A stretch of DNA of 64,000 nucleotides from Trichobilharzia regenti (lineage: Eukaryota; Platyhelminthes; Trematoda; Strigeidida; Schistosomatidae), in the NCBI GenBank assembly GCA_944472135.2, contig OX235262.1, positions 82,558,903-82,622,902 on the forward strand. The letters are read 5' to 3'. Of this stretch, positions 10,880 to 22,327 are shown one piece after another; position 1 is the stretch's first letter; every line of letters starts with the position of its first letter. Made by a program: the position numbers and the translations under genes. The notes beneath the pieces are model-generated. The model saw only the letters and a list, made by a program, of their open reading frames with translations, did no database searches and was not told the origin of the DNA.

Positions 10880-11438
10880 AGTGGGATGTTGTCATTCAAA
10901 TAAAATTCGACGAGAAACACGCCTAATTGTACGGCCTATGTAACTGGCTTCCTCCACAGCAACAGTTAAATTGGTAGATACAAATGGAAGAGGCATTTGT
11001 AAGAATAAGGCCTTTTCTGGAACTGTTGGTAACTTGGGTTGCTTTGATTTTAGATTCATATTCTTATCAATAAAATTTTCAAGATAACCATTTTCACTCT
11101 GAAACCGTTTATTATTAATAAGTTCTTCATCAAGACATTCATCCGAGCAAATCACGCTTGCTATGTGAACCAAGCACTTTATCAGATTGCGTTTGTATTT
11201 CAAGAGTACGAAGCTGAGAAAGTGAGTAAACTGACCCGTTGATGTAGATTTTCTATGTACACTTCTTTTTATAGTACCATCCCCTTTTCTGGTCATAAGG
11301 ACGTCTAGAAATGAATCTTTTTCTTTCTCAATAGTAAAATTTATTGCAGGATGAACCTCATTAAATTTATCCAGGATGCTCTTTGCTTCCTTCTCATTTT
11401 TCATAATCAAAAATGTATCATCCATGTACCGACAAAAG
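10880..11438 (-). pseudogene. PLE reverse transcriptase C-terminus and linker, inverted 5' part
   Basis: Minus strand. The open frame starts at the catalytic YMDD box (FCRYMDDTFLIM), passes through thumb and linker with a HRKSTSTGQFTHF block (the family's KPTxTGxYLxF motif), and ends in the start of the GIY-YIG endonuclease (SYIGRTIRRVSRRI, 10900-10940). The N-terminal reverse transcriptase is missing. It abuts a plus-strand piece of the same element's C-terminus, the layout expected from a 5' inversion on insertion. It is not an intact gene, although the frame stays open for 177 codons. Confidence 0.8.
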
Positions 11439-11660
11439 AATTTGAGTTAATTAATAACATCCTTCAAGGGCCCAGGGTCATTTATCGCATACTTACGAAT
11501 CTCAATTTTGCCTTAAGCGTTCGACTACTAAATATTGCTGAGGCTGTAGGGATCCATGTTAACAAGCCTAATTTGTGTATTCAAAAGAAGTTAGTTCAGA
11601 TATTATCATTACCTTGGCCATTTAGGTCTGAATGATCCTCAATTTCTGTGAAATTTTCCT
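11439..11660 (+). pseudogene. PLE endonuclease C-terminus, plus-strand 3' part
   Basis: Plus strand frame with ALSVRLLNIAEAVGI and NLCIQKKLVQILSLPW, the conserved end of schistosome GIY-YIG PLE proteins (pattern AEAIxI..xxLCIQKxxVxxLxLPW). It continues where the inverted minus-strand piece stops, so the two form one element. Downstream 3' UTR sequence resembles that after the copy at 26500-26830. Confidence 0.7.
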
Positions 11661-12039
11661 AATTTTAGTTGATATTCTATATGCTACTATATCTTTATTA
11701 TTATTATTATAATTTAAGCATCTTTAATGATCTGTGAACATGAACGACAATCATGTGCCTACTTCATAATATTTAGAAGTAGAAACGCATCATATTGTGC
11801 TATAAAATAGGATCACAAGTCTCAGTATCTGTGGCTTATACTTCAAAGTTGTAGTTAACTGATATCACTGAAAAATTCATGAAAAATACTCAAGCTTTTA
11901 CCCACACTGTCACTTCATCAATCGAAGTTCATTAATGTTTGATTTATAAACGCACTAAGAATGATTCTGACAAGATATTTAATGAGAATTTCATCATCTT
12001 TCTATCTAATTAAATTTATTGTATATTACAAGCTTGCAC

Positions 12040-14060
12040 AAAAAAAGTCAAAGATATAATTAGAAAACTTGGGCATTGTGGTAGAGCATAACTCAGTCAT
12101 GGATAAGATTTTTTTTGATAAAATCACACAGTGTTACATAGTAATATTAACTGATGCCTGCGTTTCGAGCACAAACTATTGTTCATAATTATATCAAGTT
12201 ATTCACACAACGTTTTACTTCATTTATGTACATGAGTGAAATTGATTAGATATTTGAATAAAATCAGTATAGGATAATGTACATTCAGAAGTAATATAAG
12301 CGCTATCAATCACGTACAATCAGATGGGAAATAAGACGAGTGTATTTATAGTGAAATTAGTAATTTGTTAGAATGTTATGATGTACGTGAAGTGAAATAG
12401 AATTTTAAGGTTATTTATTATCCTCCTTTGATTTGACGGGTGGTAATAATATCTTCCATATTTCTGGTATTTGCATTGAGTCATTTCCATTGCCTATGTT
12501 GGGTGTAGACTCAATGAACCAGGTAGGATTCAGTAATCAACCTCTCTATCCGCCTACATATATTACTTCTTAGAATTTTAACCCTCTCCCACCTTAATGT
12601 GTGGTTGTGTGTTAATGCATGTAGTAGCTAGCTAGCTGATATAGGTGCAGGTTGGAAAAGAGTAAGTGGTGGCCAAAAAAGAACATGGCATCAATCCATG
12701 AAATTCTTGACAGTTAAACTGAGTCAGGTAGGGAGATGCAGACTCCCGGGTTGAGGCCCTCGGGAATCTAGGAATCAATGGCTGGAGACAATAGATGACA
12801 TGGCTCAAAATCGTTGTCAATGGTGCAGATGTATTCAGTCTCTGTAATGTTTCATATTTCTTTCTACCATTACCCATTCTGTTTCACTCTTATACTTGTC
12901 AGACTGTATTGATTCTCTTCACTCATCTTCTTGTCTATCTCTGTGTGCTATTTGGAATGTGGCAACTCGAACTGGTGCACTTCGATGCCAAGTTCTATGT
13001 TGAATCCAGACAGACAGACAGAATGCATGTAGTGCAATCACTGAGCTTTTTCCTAAATTACTTATCTTCGCGGGGTAAACCATTCTCACCTTAGTTAAAT
13101 TCTTATGATCCGACAATATGACTACCCACGACCTACTAGTCTGACTTATGCAGTTTACCTAACTCAAAGTCATTGCAAGGTATTTTGTACATTATATTAT
13201 TTTGTTTGATTGGGTACACCAAAAAGGTCCTTTGGCCTACAGAGCTTTTCTTATCTGAATGGGTTTATAGGTTTGAATTCCACCCTAATTCCTGATTTAT
13301 TGAGAGTCCCAGGTAGGGGCTCAGATGTCCCTTCCTTGAACGGTATAACAGTAGATGCCTTATATTCTCTCTTATTTGTCTTATCATTATTGGTTTTGCC
13401 ATCATTTTTATTTTGCTTTTGCCCTTTTCTTGTCTTCCTAATGAATTCTATAGGATAGTTATTCAACACCAACACCTCTTTTATCTGTTTCCCTTCATCA
13501 TTCTGGTCTCTTTTGTACTATTTAGTACTATAGCTCGATTTGTTATACACTAAACTAAGTCAGGCTTTACAGACAACGGATAAGAAGAATTAAATTCTAA
13601 ATATCTATTAGCAGAATGAGTTGGCTTTTTATAAACGGTAGTGTAGTGCAATTTGCCTTCTTCTGTTCGTTTGATTTTGCAATCTAACGTAGCTGATTCT
13701 TTTTGTTCATTTTCCGATTCCAGTGTAAATCCTCTTCCCTTCACTAGTGAGTTTATTTGTGTAAAGAAGCTAGAGATATGTTCTGTTTATAACACTGTGA
13801 AAGTGTCAACCGCATATCATCACCATATTTTTGGAGTAGGATTAAATGTATTCAGAACAGTGCATACTGTCCTGTATTGATTTTATCCAAATATCTAATG
13901 AATTCCACTCATGTATATAAATGAAGTAAAAAGTTGTGTGAGAAATAGTTTGTGCTGGAAACTTGATGATCAGTAAATATTACTGTGTAACACTGTGTGA
14001 TTTATCAAAATAAAATCTTATCCATAATGGAGAAAGTCAAAGTAATTGAATGAGTGAGAA
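12040..14060 (-). mobile_element. PLE with inverted terminal repeats, interrupted by a LINE
   Basis: Terminal repeats at about 12063-12240 and 13890-14040 are reverse complements (GTTTCGAGCACAAACTATTG on the left; its complement, diverged, on the right). Between them the minus strand carries the linker block TTVYKKPTHSANRYLEF (13550-13744), EFKPINPFR (13251-13475), a worn GIY-YIG region where YIG has become CIS (CISQTSRSWVVILSDHKN, near 13100-13165), and the C-terminal tail near 12440-12600. The endonuclease frame is split by the LINE at 12626-13021. The family is the same as the copies at 19.2, 43.5 and 55 kb. Confidence 0.8.
12626..13021 (+). mobile_element. LINE 3' end inserted in PLE, with TSD
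   Basis: Plus strand encodes a LINE polyprotein tail (GWKRVSGGQKRTWHQSM, then QVGRCRLPG and WLETIDDMAQNRCQW). It is followed by an untranslated 3' region and a short CAGA tandem tail (13008-13021). A 12-bp direct repeat AATGCATGTAGT flanks it at 12614-12625 and 13022-13033. Removing it rejoins the PLE frame (IALHA, then THNHT). The tail motif differs from the other RTE copies here, so it is a separate subfamily. It is strongly 5' truncated. Confidence 0.85.
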
Positions 14061-14570
14061 GGAGATAAAGTTTTGTGTTAGTAAAATTATGTGCTTTAAC
14101 CAGTAGGAGTCCTTTCTGTTTAGAAATTAGATCATGTATGTGAAAATGTATAAAAGTAATGCGCAAAATTCAAATATGAATGAAGTATTAGTAATATGTG
14201 ACACATTCTACAATAGTTTTAATACCTAGGATGAACAGCACTTGCACTATGCTTACTGAACAAATTGTGAAGCGAAGCCTGTGGTTGTAATTCTCTTTTA
14301 ACCATTTGAGGTTTAAGCGGGAACTTATACTATCTGACGCCTAGTGGAAACGGTTTTTATGCAGTAAAGTTTATCTATAATTGATGACCGCTTTTTTGAT
14401 ATCGTTTCAAGTTACGTTCTGTGTATTTGCAACTAAGTCATACATAATTTGTTTAGCATACAAGCTAAAGATATTTGTCTTTATTTTTTGTGTTCTGAAA
14501 GGAATAAAAGATGTGTCACATTCATTTGGTGCTTTGTGATAAAATTTTTTATTTTTCAACCTGGTAATAT
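14061..14570. other. AT-rich DNA, nothing recognised
   Basis: No feature recognised. The minus-strand open frame at 14407-14688 runs into the SINE-B unit and is incidental. Confidence 0.3.
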
Positions 14571-14580
14571 AAATGCATGT

Positions 14581-14866
14581 ATTAGATAGTTGGAGGCAAT
14601 CGGCAGGAAGCCTTGCACCTAGGTTTCGTGCTAGTTTGTACTCATCAGAAGGAACTCCTGTCCCTTCTGAGATTCGAACCCACATCACCCAGTGCTGCAG
14701 TCACAGACGTTACCGTTGAGTTAATCGGGCTCACGATTGACTTCTTGCTGTACTATCTAATATCATCAAATCAGTGTGCACCGTGATGGCGAAACCTGAC
14801 TGATAGAATTCAGTCTGAACCAAAGAAAGGACTAGACACGTCACACTAGTTAACAGTGTCCAGTCA
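14581..14866 (+). mobile_element. SINE-B unit with inverted head and plus-strand tail
   Basis: 14581-14750 is minus-strand SINE-B: tRNA-like head with GATTCGAACCCACATCACCC complement, hammerhead, then ATTAGATAG at the left edge. From about 14752 the plus-strand tail starts at CTATCTAATATCATC and runs to GTGTCCAGTC. Direct repeats AAATGCATGT (14571-14580) and AAATACATGT (14867-14876) flank it with one mismatch. The inversion point matches that of the units at 8.1 and 27.0 kb. Confidence 0.8.
14609..14656 (-). ncRNA. SINE-B hammerhead, cleavage site mutated
   Basis: CUGAUGA, GAAA and palindromic stem III ACCUAGGU are present. Stem II is weakened (GUAC against GCAC) and the cleavage triplet reads GUG instead of GUC. 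G at that position is not cleaved in known hammerheads. Confidence 0.55.
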
Positions 14867-14876
14867 AAATACATGT

Positions 14877-15600
14877 TTGTAGTAATGATTGGAAGTCACA
14901 CAGTATAAACAGAGGTAGGTGTCTGTGTGATTGCAACACCTCTCAGCCTTAAAACATCTGTACACCAAAATGAAAGATAAACTGTTGCTTACCTGATATT
15001 TAAGCTACTTGAATATAACATAATTGCCATAAAATGTGTCAATAATCTGAAATACTTGGCAGCGAGTAGTGGGATGTATATTTCTTAGCGGTGAATGTAC
15101 TGAAATTGAGCGTTTCACTTGATCATATGCCTAGTGACCTCACCCTATGAAAGTAACACCCAAGCTACGAAGACCTCAGACCTCAAAGCTTGAAGCTTAG
15201 TGTTCTAATCGGGCACGCCAAGGAATGAAGAAAAACTAATTGTTTCGTTTGTTGTAAAGTATTTCAGTTACTGCTTTTACACAAGTAGTTGCTTCTTTTA
15301 TTCTTTTCAGGATATACAGGTCGATTTAAAACTATTATTAAAATTGTTGAGTAGTTTCAATCATTATTATAATGATGACTTTAAAATGACAGCGGGGTTT
15401 TGGTACCAATATAAGCTTTTCCTTACTATCAGATAACAGAATCACTGTATATCGAGAAAATACCAAAATATCCTTTCACTAATTAGCTTTTTTCACCCTT
15501 CCAAGAATATAAACATGAAGGTAAACACTTTGTGAATATTCTATTTCTTGAGATTATTTTGTCGTTTAAATGAAGTTAATCATTACAAATCGTTTAATCC
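14877..15600. other. AT-rich DNA, nothing recognised
   Basis: No recognisable feature. Confidence 0.3.
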
Positions 15601-15619
15601 TCATTCTTGATAGAATAAT

Positions 15620-15845
15620 AATAATATTTTCAAGAATTAGTTTGTAGGGATTCTACTTGTTTCAGGTTAGACCTTGGCATTGACAGAAGTAAGAATGCAT
15701 GAGCCAATGAATCAGGTATCAGTGGCTGAATGGTACACGTGAAGTACCTTAGTGAGTGCTGCTGATGAGTTCAAAACTAAGACGAAACAGATGTCCACTA
15801 CTCCCTAGTTTTCATTGGTTCTCCAACTGATATCAATCCGTGGTC
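15620..15845 (+). mobile_element. SINE-A copy with inverted tail at left
   Basis: 15620-15665 is the reverse complement of the SINE-A tail (AGAATTAGTTTGTAGGGATT). The plus-strand SINE-A then follows from GACAGAAGTAAGAATGCATG. The tRNA-like head is internally deleted (no B box seen), but the hammerhead and the 3' tail to GATATCAATCCGTGGTC remain. Confidence 0.75.
15755..15804 (+). ncRNA. Hammerhead ribozyme, SINE-A
   Basis: Canonical CUGAUGA and GAAA boxes, cleavage triplet GUC. Stem I is GUGCUG with CACUAC (one C-C mismatch, one wobble). Stem II GUUC/AGAC is weakened. Stem III is ACAGAUGU, no longer a perfect palindrome. The core is intact but the helices are worn, so activity is doubtful. 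Confidence 0.6.
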
Positions 15846-16157
15846 TAAGCAGAGAATAATAATAGACGAATGACAGTAACGAAGATTCATTTACTCTGTT
15901 GTAGAGACAGTTAGTAATGAAAAATACTGTAGAAGTTAAACAAGGTGCTCACGGTCTTACCTGCCGTAATAACTGTTATCTTATCCTTCAAAAGATTTAG
16001 CATTTGTAAAAAGAAATCCTGATTCACTTCTAGGAATAATGTGAAACTGGTAATTAGGTTCGCTTCACGTGGATCTCAAAATGATTCTGAATTGTGAAAA
16101 AAACAAGTATCGATCTGTTTTCATTAAAACTACTTTAATGAACATATTTCTTTTTCT

Positions 16158-16470
16158 GTAGTTTGGTTTGTAAGGGTTGATCACGGATTGATATTAAATA
16201 GAGTGCGACCCCAGCCAGTGCCGTCGGAAAGCGGTTGGGGTCGCGTTAGATCACCAGTTGGTAGAAGTTAGAATTCATGAGCCATTGAATTGGGTCCCAG
16301 TGGCTAAACGGTATACGAGCTCGCTGGCCTTGTAACCGGATGGCCCTGGGTTCGAATCCCAATGGGTGAGAACTACCGATGATTCCCAAACTAGGATGAA
16401 ACAGCTGTCCAGTACTCTCTGGTTTTCAATGGTTCTCTAACTGATATCAATCCGTGATCAACTCGTAAGA
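16158..16470 (+). mobile_element. SINE-A copy, long 5' leader
   Basis: It begins with an inverted tail fragment (16158-16195), then a strong hairpin (16204-16243), the leader GTAGAAGTTAGAATTCATG, the tRNA-like head with GGGTTCGAATCCC (16349-16361), a worn hammerhead (16372-16418: CCGAUGA, GGAU/GAAA, ACAGCUGU, GUC, CAGUACUC) and the 3' tail GATATCAATCCGTGATC. It is the most complete SINE-A in the window. The U-to-C change in the core (CCGAUGA) should impair cleavage. Confidence 0.8.
16204..16243 (+). repeat. GC-rich hairpin in SINE-A leader
   Basis: GCGACCCCA pairs perfectly with TGGGGTCGC, and the pairing extends three more positions with one G-T, around a loop of about 16 nt. It stands out as GC-rich in AT-rich surroundings. 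The position upstream of the pol III-type head suggests it belongs to an extended 5' leader. Confidence 0.8.
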
Positions 16471-17319
16471 ACACATTTCTGACTATTAAATTGAAGAAAG
16501 TTGTAGGCTGAAATTTTAAATTTCTCAGAATTTACAAATGATCACTGGTAAAGAGAAAGGTAAAACGTATGACTGTTTTATATGGTGAGGAATACCTCCT
16601 TTTCAGAAAGCGTATGTTCATATTAAAACGATTTTTCTGAAGTGAAATTTAAGCCGACAAAATTCTCAATCACCTTCTTCACTGTTTATTGACTTATAAT
16701 CTTATCTAAGTACCCTTTAACACATGCATTATCGTCCTTTTATACAGTATTCGTTATTAAAACATGAAATTACGTTTCTGGTTTAGCAGAAACGTTTATC
16801 ATGAAGCGTTTAAGTCAATCTTATGATTTCAAATTCATTCACTTTAATTCTAGGCCTTTGTCTTCGTTTGAAGTTTCTATTGATTGATATATATAGGCGT
16901 CTTTAGTGATAACTTATCGTTTGATATATTTGAGTGTCACTTCACAATCAGTTTTCATTATTGGAAATATCACCATGACACGTTTACTAGACAAAAGTAT
17001 ACACTGGCTTCAGGAATGTAAGCGACACCGATCCCATTTACTTTATATTCCACTGATTTTTATAAATATATAAATTTATACAAAATTCAGTCTTAATCAT
17101 TATTAAGGGCTACACATTTGACAGTCCCATATAAAATTAAACATTGAATCTTTGACAGAAATATGAAAATAGCTATATCAGGTTTCATTTTTATTTCCAT
17201 TTGGTTTAATTTAACGTTAAAGAATGTAAATAAAAACATACTCCTTGATCGATCGAGTCTCTTTAAAGTATAAATGAATTCAGTAATTACTGGAAAACTT
17301 TGAGGGGTGTTATTATAAC
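16471..17319. other. AT-rich DNA, nothing recognised
   Basis: No recognisable feature. Confidence 0.3.
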
Positions 17320-17518
17320 TTCTTTCACGTTCCCCGGTGGAGCATAGAGCTTCAAGCTGGAGGCTTGGCAGTGTTTATGTTTACAGGATGGGGTTGCTAG
17401 CCTCATGCCCTACTTTCCGTCTTTACCACTATTATTACTGGATAAAAGAGGTAAAGGAGTGCGTCGGCCGGACTATGTGCATGGTCGCCGAGCGTCCTAA
17501 CCTCTATGCCAGTGAGGG
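17320..17518 (-). mobile_element. SINE-C copy (minus)
   Basis: The left edge is the complement of the shared SINE/LINE 3' end (CACGTTCCCCGGTGGAGCAT). The middle has the GGATGGGGTTGCTAGCCTCA block typical of SINE-C. The right edge is the tRNA-like head (complement of GCATAGAGGTTAGGACGCTC) with a damaged B box. Confidence 0.75.
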
Positions 17519-17559
17519 GTGTGTTCATTAAATATTTGAAAAATATGGTGAATTTCGCA

Positions 17560-17710
17560 ATACCAAGTGTTAGTTTGTAGGGATTTGATTGGTTACAGAT
17601 GTAAAGTTTGCATTCAAGGGCCGCTGGATAGGTTCCTGGTGTTTGAATGGACTACAAGCTCGCTCAGATTTTCCAGTGGTTCTCTAATTAATATGAGCTC
17701 GCAATTAAAC
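17560..17710 (+). mobile_element. SINE-A remnant lacking hammerhead
   Basis: Inverted tail fragment (TTAGTTTGTAGGGATTTG), then a shortened head (GACTACAAGCTCGCTC) fused directly to the tail (GATTTTCCAGTGGTTCTC). The B box and ribozyme are deleted. Confidence 0.6.
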
Positions 17711-17944
17711 CAATAACGCAGTAGTCAGTTAAATTTACACACTCACTATAATTTATTCATGTTCAATATGGTTAACTTACGTCGAAGGAAAATCATCTAC
17801 TCTTTTTCTGCCGATATGACTTTCGATTTACAAACAAACCTTGAGCACCACAATAGAATGCTATTGCATAATAAAGTTTTTAATTTGGCATGCCACACCG
17901 TGGTAGATGGTAATATGATTAGGTTCTGGAGAATTCCATTAAAG

Positions 17945-18075
17945 AGAACATTTATTTGATAAAGTCCCTCAGTGTTATATAGTATTACCAACTGATGACG
18001 TTTTAAGCACAGTTTAGCGCCAATATTCTGAACAATATGAGAAATAAAACAGACTATAAACTGTCAGCGAGTGAT
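17945..18075 (+). mobile_element. Partial PLE terminal repeat
   Basis: It matches the terminal repeat seen at 12110, 18900 and 54518: GATAAAGTCCCTCAGTGTTAT followed by CTGATGACGTTTTAAGCAC. No coding remnant is adjacent on the left. Confidence 0.6.
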
Positions 18076-18870
18076 TTAATTCAGGTCACTGCATCAAGCA
18101 GCTGACCCCATTGCGAAGCCTCTGATAAAAAAATGTTCCGTAATTCATATGGTGAAGTATATACCGCAACAGAGTTGATAAATCATTTCAGAGGAATGAA
18201 AAATAAAAATTATTGTGTCTTTAGTTTCCAATAAGTTATGTCTTATTATATGAAAAGTGTGTAACCTGCTTTGAAACTTTCCTTAAGAGTACATGCCACG
18301 TAAAACGTACGAGGTAGGAGAGTAAAATATGGCATTTTGAATAAAAGAAAACAAAACATTACCATGCCTTGGATTTGCGAGCTGACTGAATTAAGTTCAG
18401 TTTGATGAATGCGTAATTGTCAATGAATGAGGAAATTTAAATGCAGATGAGAAGAATTTGTCTTTCACATAATGGTACACCCAGTGACTGGGTATCGGTT
18501 TTCAGGGGAACCGAATACACCCATCTCTGTCTCTTGCAAGACAAGACCGGCATGCAATATCATCCTATAGCGCGACCACTCCAGAGTCCTCTCCTTTGGT
18601 CTTTCCAAAGCAGTGTTTTGGACCATACATCATTAATGAAATTTTTAAGCATGATAGACACTTCATACTAGCTACTAGTTCGAATGAATATTTATATACC
18701 ACTCATGTCAACCAGTAGTAGTCACTAAACAGATCAGAGTGGTCCAAAACTGGACTTCTAATTCGCTGGTTTGGGACCGAGCACATCAGTGATGAACCTA
18801 CTTCGATTAAGCCCAGGGAGGCGAGTCAATTTAAACCACTCGATTTCTGATATAAGAATAGAACTTTTGC
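18076..18870. other. Unassigned stretch
   Basis: The 18440-18830 part is less AT-rich and has an open frame, with repeated TTTGG/CCAAA-type words. No motif I recognise. It may be a decayed repeat. Confidence 0.25.
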
Positions 18871-19470
18871 ACTGTGGTTGATTATAATTCCATTATGGGT
18901 AACATTTATTTTGATAAAGTCTCAAAGTTTTATACAGTAATATTTACTGATGACCAAGTTTCGAGCACAAATTATTGCCGCTCATAATCATATCAAGGTA
19001 ATCACACAACTTCATAACTTCGTTTATATAATTCCATTATTTTTCATCGCTTGACTTGATTAATACTAGTATTTTCCATATTTCCAGTATGAGTGATGCG
19101 TCATTCCTATTTTACGTGTTAGGTGTAGACTCAATGAACCAGAATTCACTAATCAACCTCTCTCTTCACCTACACAGGTCTTGTTTTGTGCTACTTAGTG
19201 CTATTGCTCGGTTTGTTAGACATTTAATTAAGCAAGCCTTTACAGACAACGGATGAGATGATTTAAATTCTAAATATATATTAGCAGAATTATTTGGCTT
19301 TTCATAAACGCTAGTGTGGGGTCTACCTTCTTCTATTCGTTTGATTTTACATTCTAACATGGCTAATTCTTCTTCTTCTTCATTTTCTGATTCAGATGTA
19401 AATTCTCTTCCCCTCACTAGTGGGTTTATGTGTGTCAGGAAGCTAGAGATATGCTGTACTTTTCACACTG
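18870..19470 (-). mobile_element. PLE copy with endonuclease deleted
   Basis: A terminal repeat (18895-19030) is followed by the C-terminal tail region on the minus strand (complement near 19060-19165, VDSMN-type segment). It then jumps directly to the linker block (19166-19417: YEKPNNSANIYLEFKSSHPLS). The GIY-YIG domain that should lie between is missing, so this is an internally deleted relative of the 55-kb copy. Confidence 0.7.
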
Positions 19471-20766
19471 TCAGGGTATCATTCACACATATGCACCCGA
19501 TTTCTGACTACCTACTTGGACGAACTGGTCAAGCCAAACTGGTTGAAATTAGTATTTCACAGTTGATCATCCCAATGTATCAATAGTATGTAGTGTTATT
19601 CACGCACTCAGTTTCTTCAAAAGGGATAATTATTGATATAGGTCTCAGTAGATCAGAATGCAAAATAGGTTTAGTGCAATTTCGTTAAACGTCGATGAGC
19701 ATACCGAACTGCAAGATACTGAAATATAAAAAAGGATTAAATGATAGAAAATGAACGTGAATACTCTAAAAAGTCATTACAAGTAATAAGCAGTATTCAG
19801 GAAACCATAATGAGTAAGAGAACAACTTACATCAATCCTATTCTTTACTAACTGAATCAAGAGGCATTTGAAGAAATCGCTGCTTATAATTTCTTAGCAA
19901 AAGGATTCTCAAATATGAGTTATTTTCCACGGTTTATTCTGAGGACATCTAACATGCAACTCAAAATATGGGAAAGGATGTTTTTGTACAACGAAAATAT
20001 TGTGAAGTTGTTTCTCTAGAATGATAGATTCAAAATAAAATTTGATGAAGCGTGTAAGTGATGGATTGATTCTTCGTTGGTGATAAAATGTCTAGAGTAT
20101 ATTTTACAGGGATTTTGGAAATATATCTGTACATTGTACATCTTTTGTGGTGTTTACCACTATAATGAATTTCTCTAATTTTTCCATAAATTAGTTTACC
20201 TTCACCCTTTCTGAAAGCTGATTGTCATTTTCACCCTTCACTAAGCAATTTAGCATACTTTGGAAACATCACTCTATCGTCTTTATATTTTCTAGTGTTG
20301 TCAGGGATCATAAATTTTTGTAAAACATTCAAGTTGTGAGATGTTAGCTAATTCAAAGCCTCAATTATCTGCTTTAATGCAAAATTTATGCGGAATTTTT
20401 ATTGAAATTCTTTAAGAAAGATTTCTACTGAATGGAAACAAAATTAAAAGAGAACTGAACTATTATTAGAACCACTTTCGTCAACACGAATGCCTCGGCG
20501 CTTCACCGTTTCAAGTGTCAGACCCAACTTGTAATAAGCTCTTCGTTTCACTTTCATCGATGAAAATATCATGCAGCTCTAATCTTGAAGAGTGGTGTGT
20601 CTGTTCATTAAGCGCGGTCATAGTTGATAGACAGAGTGGGTTAAATTGGAATGTGGATACCTGAATTGCAGCCCTCATGAAGAAATAACATATTGACAGT
20701 AGTGAAAAGCATATCGGCATCCTTTTACAAACAGAACAGTACTAATCAAATGTAAAGGCAGAACTG
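19471..20766. other. AT-rich DNA, nothing recognised
   Basis: No recognisable gene or repeat. The minus-strand frame at 20511-20720 has no motif. Confidence 0.3.
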
Positions 20767-20990
20767 TGGCAGTGGGTGATCCAAGTTTAAATTTCAGAAG
20801 ACGTCGCAGGTACGCCTTGACGACGAGTGCCAACAGGCACGAAACCTAGTTCGAAAAAAGACCTCCTACCAAATGCCTCCAACCGTCTAATGACAACAGT
20901 CTCAGAGTGTGCCGGGGCTGCGAGTCATCCAACTTAGTGACCACATAGCAAATTTGACTGAGAGAACTCAGTCCGCACCAAACGAAAAAT
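20767..20990 (+). mobile_element. SINE-B copy, diverged, plus strand
   Basis: It keeps AAATTTCAGAAG, a hammerhead region (20812-20862: GCCTTG, CGACGAGTGCCAACAGGCAC, GAAACCTAGTTC) and the tail GCCTCCAACCGTCTAATG to GACGCATAACGTCAGTTACT. The CUGAUGA box has become ACGACGA, so the ribozyme is dead. There is no inverted partner, unlike the other large SINE-B loci. Confidence 0.7.
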
Positions 20991-21498
20991 TAGACGCATA
21001 ACGTCAGTTACTGCTTGGTGAATATATATAGTATATGAGGGTGATGAAATAACAAAATATACTTTTAGTTCCTTCAGGTTTTTTCGTATCTGTACTGGTG
21101 CTTACTCTTAGTTAGAGCAATGTAAGGCAGTAAAATTTTCGATTTATTTCACACTATATGTATCTATTTTGTTATGATATTTTGCCTAGTAGCGTAAAGA
21201 TGCGTTATAATACCAACATTTTGTCCGAAATTGTATCAAGTGTTATTGTTTAGACAAGTTATAAAAATAGAACAGGTCTGAGATTAGGAGAGGCTGATTT
21301 AATTTGAATGCCCAAAAACCGATTGCTGGGAATCAAATTAACACGAATTATGTTAAGTAATGTAAATCAAGCAAAATAGAGGTAAAAAGGTTTGTAGTGT
21401 GGAAACGGATTTAACAGTTCAAGTAGAGGATATATGTCCAAACCAAGTCCACTTTTAACGGTTCGAAAAAATTTGGGCATCAGGTATATAATATTCAT
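20991..21498. other. AT-rich DNA, nothing recognised
   Basis: No recognisable feature. Confidence 0.3.
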
Positions 21499-21821
21499 TA
21501 TGATAAAGGTTTTTGTATTTCCCAATGAATGAAAAACAAAACGATATTCTTGTTTTTACTGGCGCTTCGCTTTTTAATGCTAATAGCTTTATCAAAGTAT
21601 TATTAAACCGGAATTTACAAAATCTCAGCATATAAATAAAAAGAGTTAAGGAGTGAGACTTCAAATCATCACACCCCATCAGCGCAAAGATTTCAGTTGT
21701 TTTAAGTCTTCTTAGACGAGCACACTCTCTGATAACGGATGAGAAAGAAAAAGAAGAAGAAATATCAAACATTACTGGAACTCTCAAGTGAAACAACTAC
21801 CAAAGGAACTTAACCAACAAA

Positions 21822-22241
21822 ATCAACACAGTCATTAAGTATGGCCGAAAACGCTTTCCGAAAACATGGACCTCAACAGTCGTCATTCCGTATAGAGCAG
21901 AAACGTCAGACGATACCAGAAGAGTACTCAATCAGCTCGATATTAGAGTTTTCTTCAAAACACCAGACACAGTCCAAAGCAACCTTGTTCATATAAAAGA
22001 CAAAATCCCTAAAGATTCTCTATTTAATTGTGTTTATAAAATGAAGTGCTTGGAATGTGATGTGATATACATCGGACAAGCATCTCGAGAAATCAAAATC
22101 AGAAGAAATGAACACCGTAGAGCATCTCTTCGACCATCGAGAAATCCAGTTGAACTAGAAAAACTTGAAAAATCATCAACCATAGCTCGTCTATACGCTA
22201 TAGAATCAGGCCACAAAACTGATTTGACAATATTGAAATAA
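21822..22241 (+). pseudogene. PLE GIY-YIG endonuclease remnant
   Basis: One plus-strand frame stays open from about 21822 to 22241. It begins KYGRKRFPKTW, has VVIPYRAETSDD, a CVYKMKC..C cysteine pair, then the GIY-YIG block VIYIGQASREIKIRRNEH (Y, R and H of the usual active site are visible), and LEKSSTIARLYAIESGHK. The family acts as an endonuclease fused to a reverse transcriptase to nick the target. Here only the endonuclease half remains and no start codon fits its true N-terminus. Confidence 0.8.
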
Positions 22242-22327
22242 TCCAGAAAGATCATTTCAGAAATCACAAAGAACGTCTAATATCAGAAGCCCTTTTTGAT
22301 GTGGTTTTGTTCTCTGAGCTGGATGGC

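Noticed and set aside
12800..13094. Plus open frame with hydrophobic stretch
   Set aside because: It lies in the 3' untranslated part of the inserted LINE; the apparent membrane segment is a T-rich artefact.
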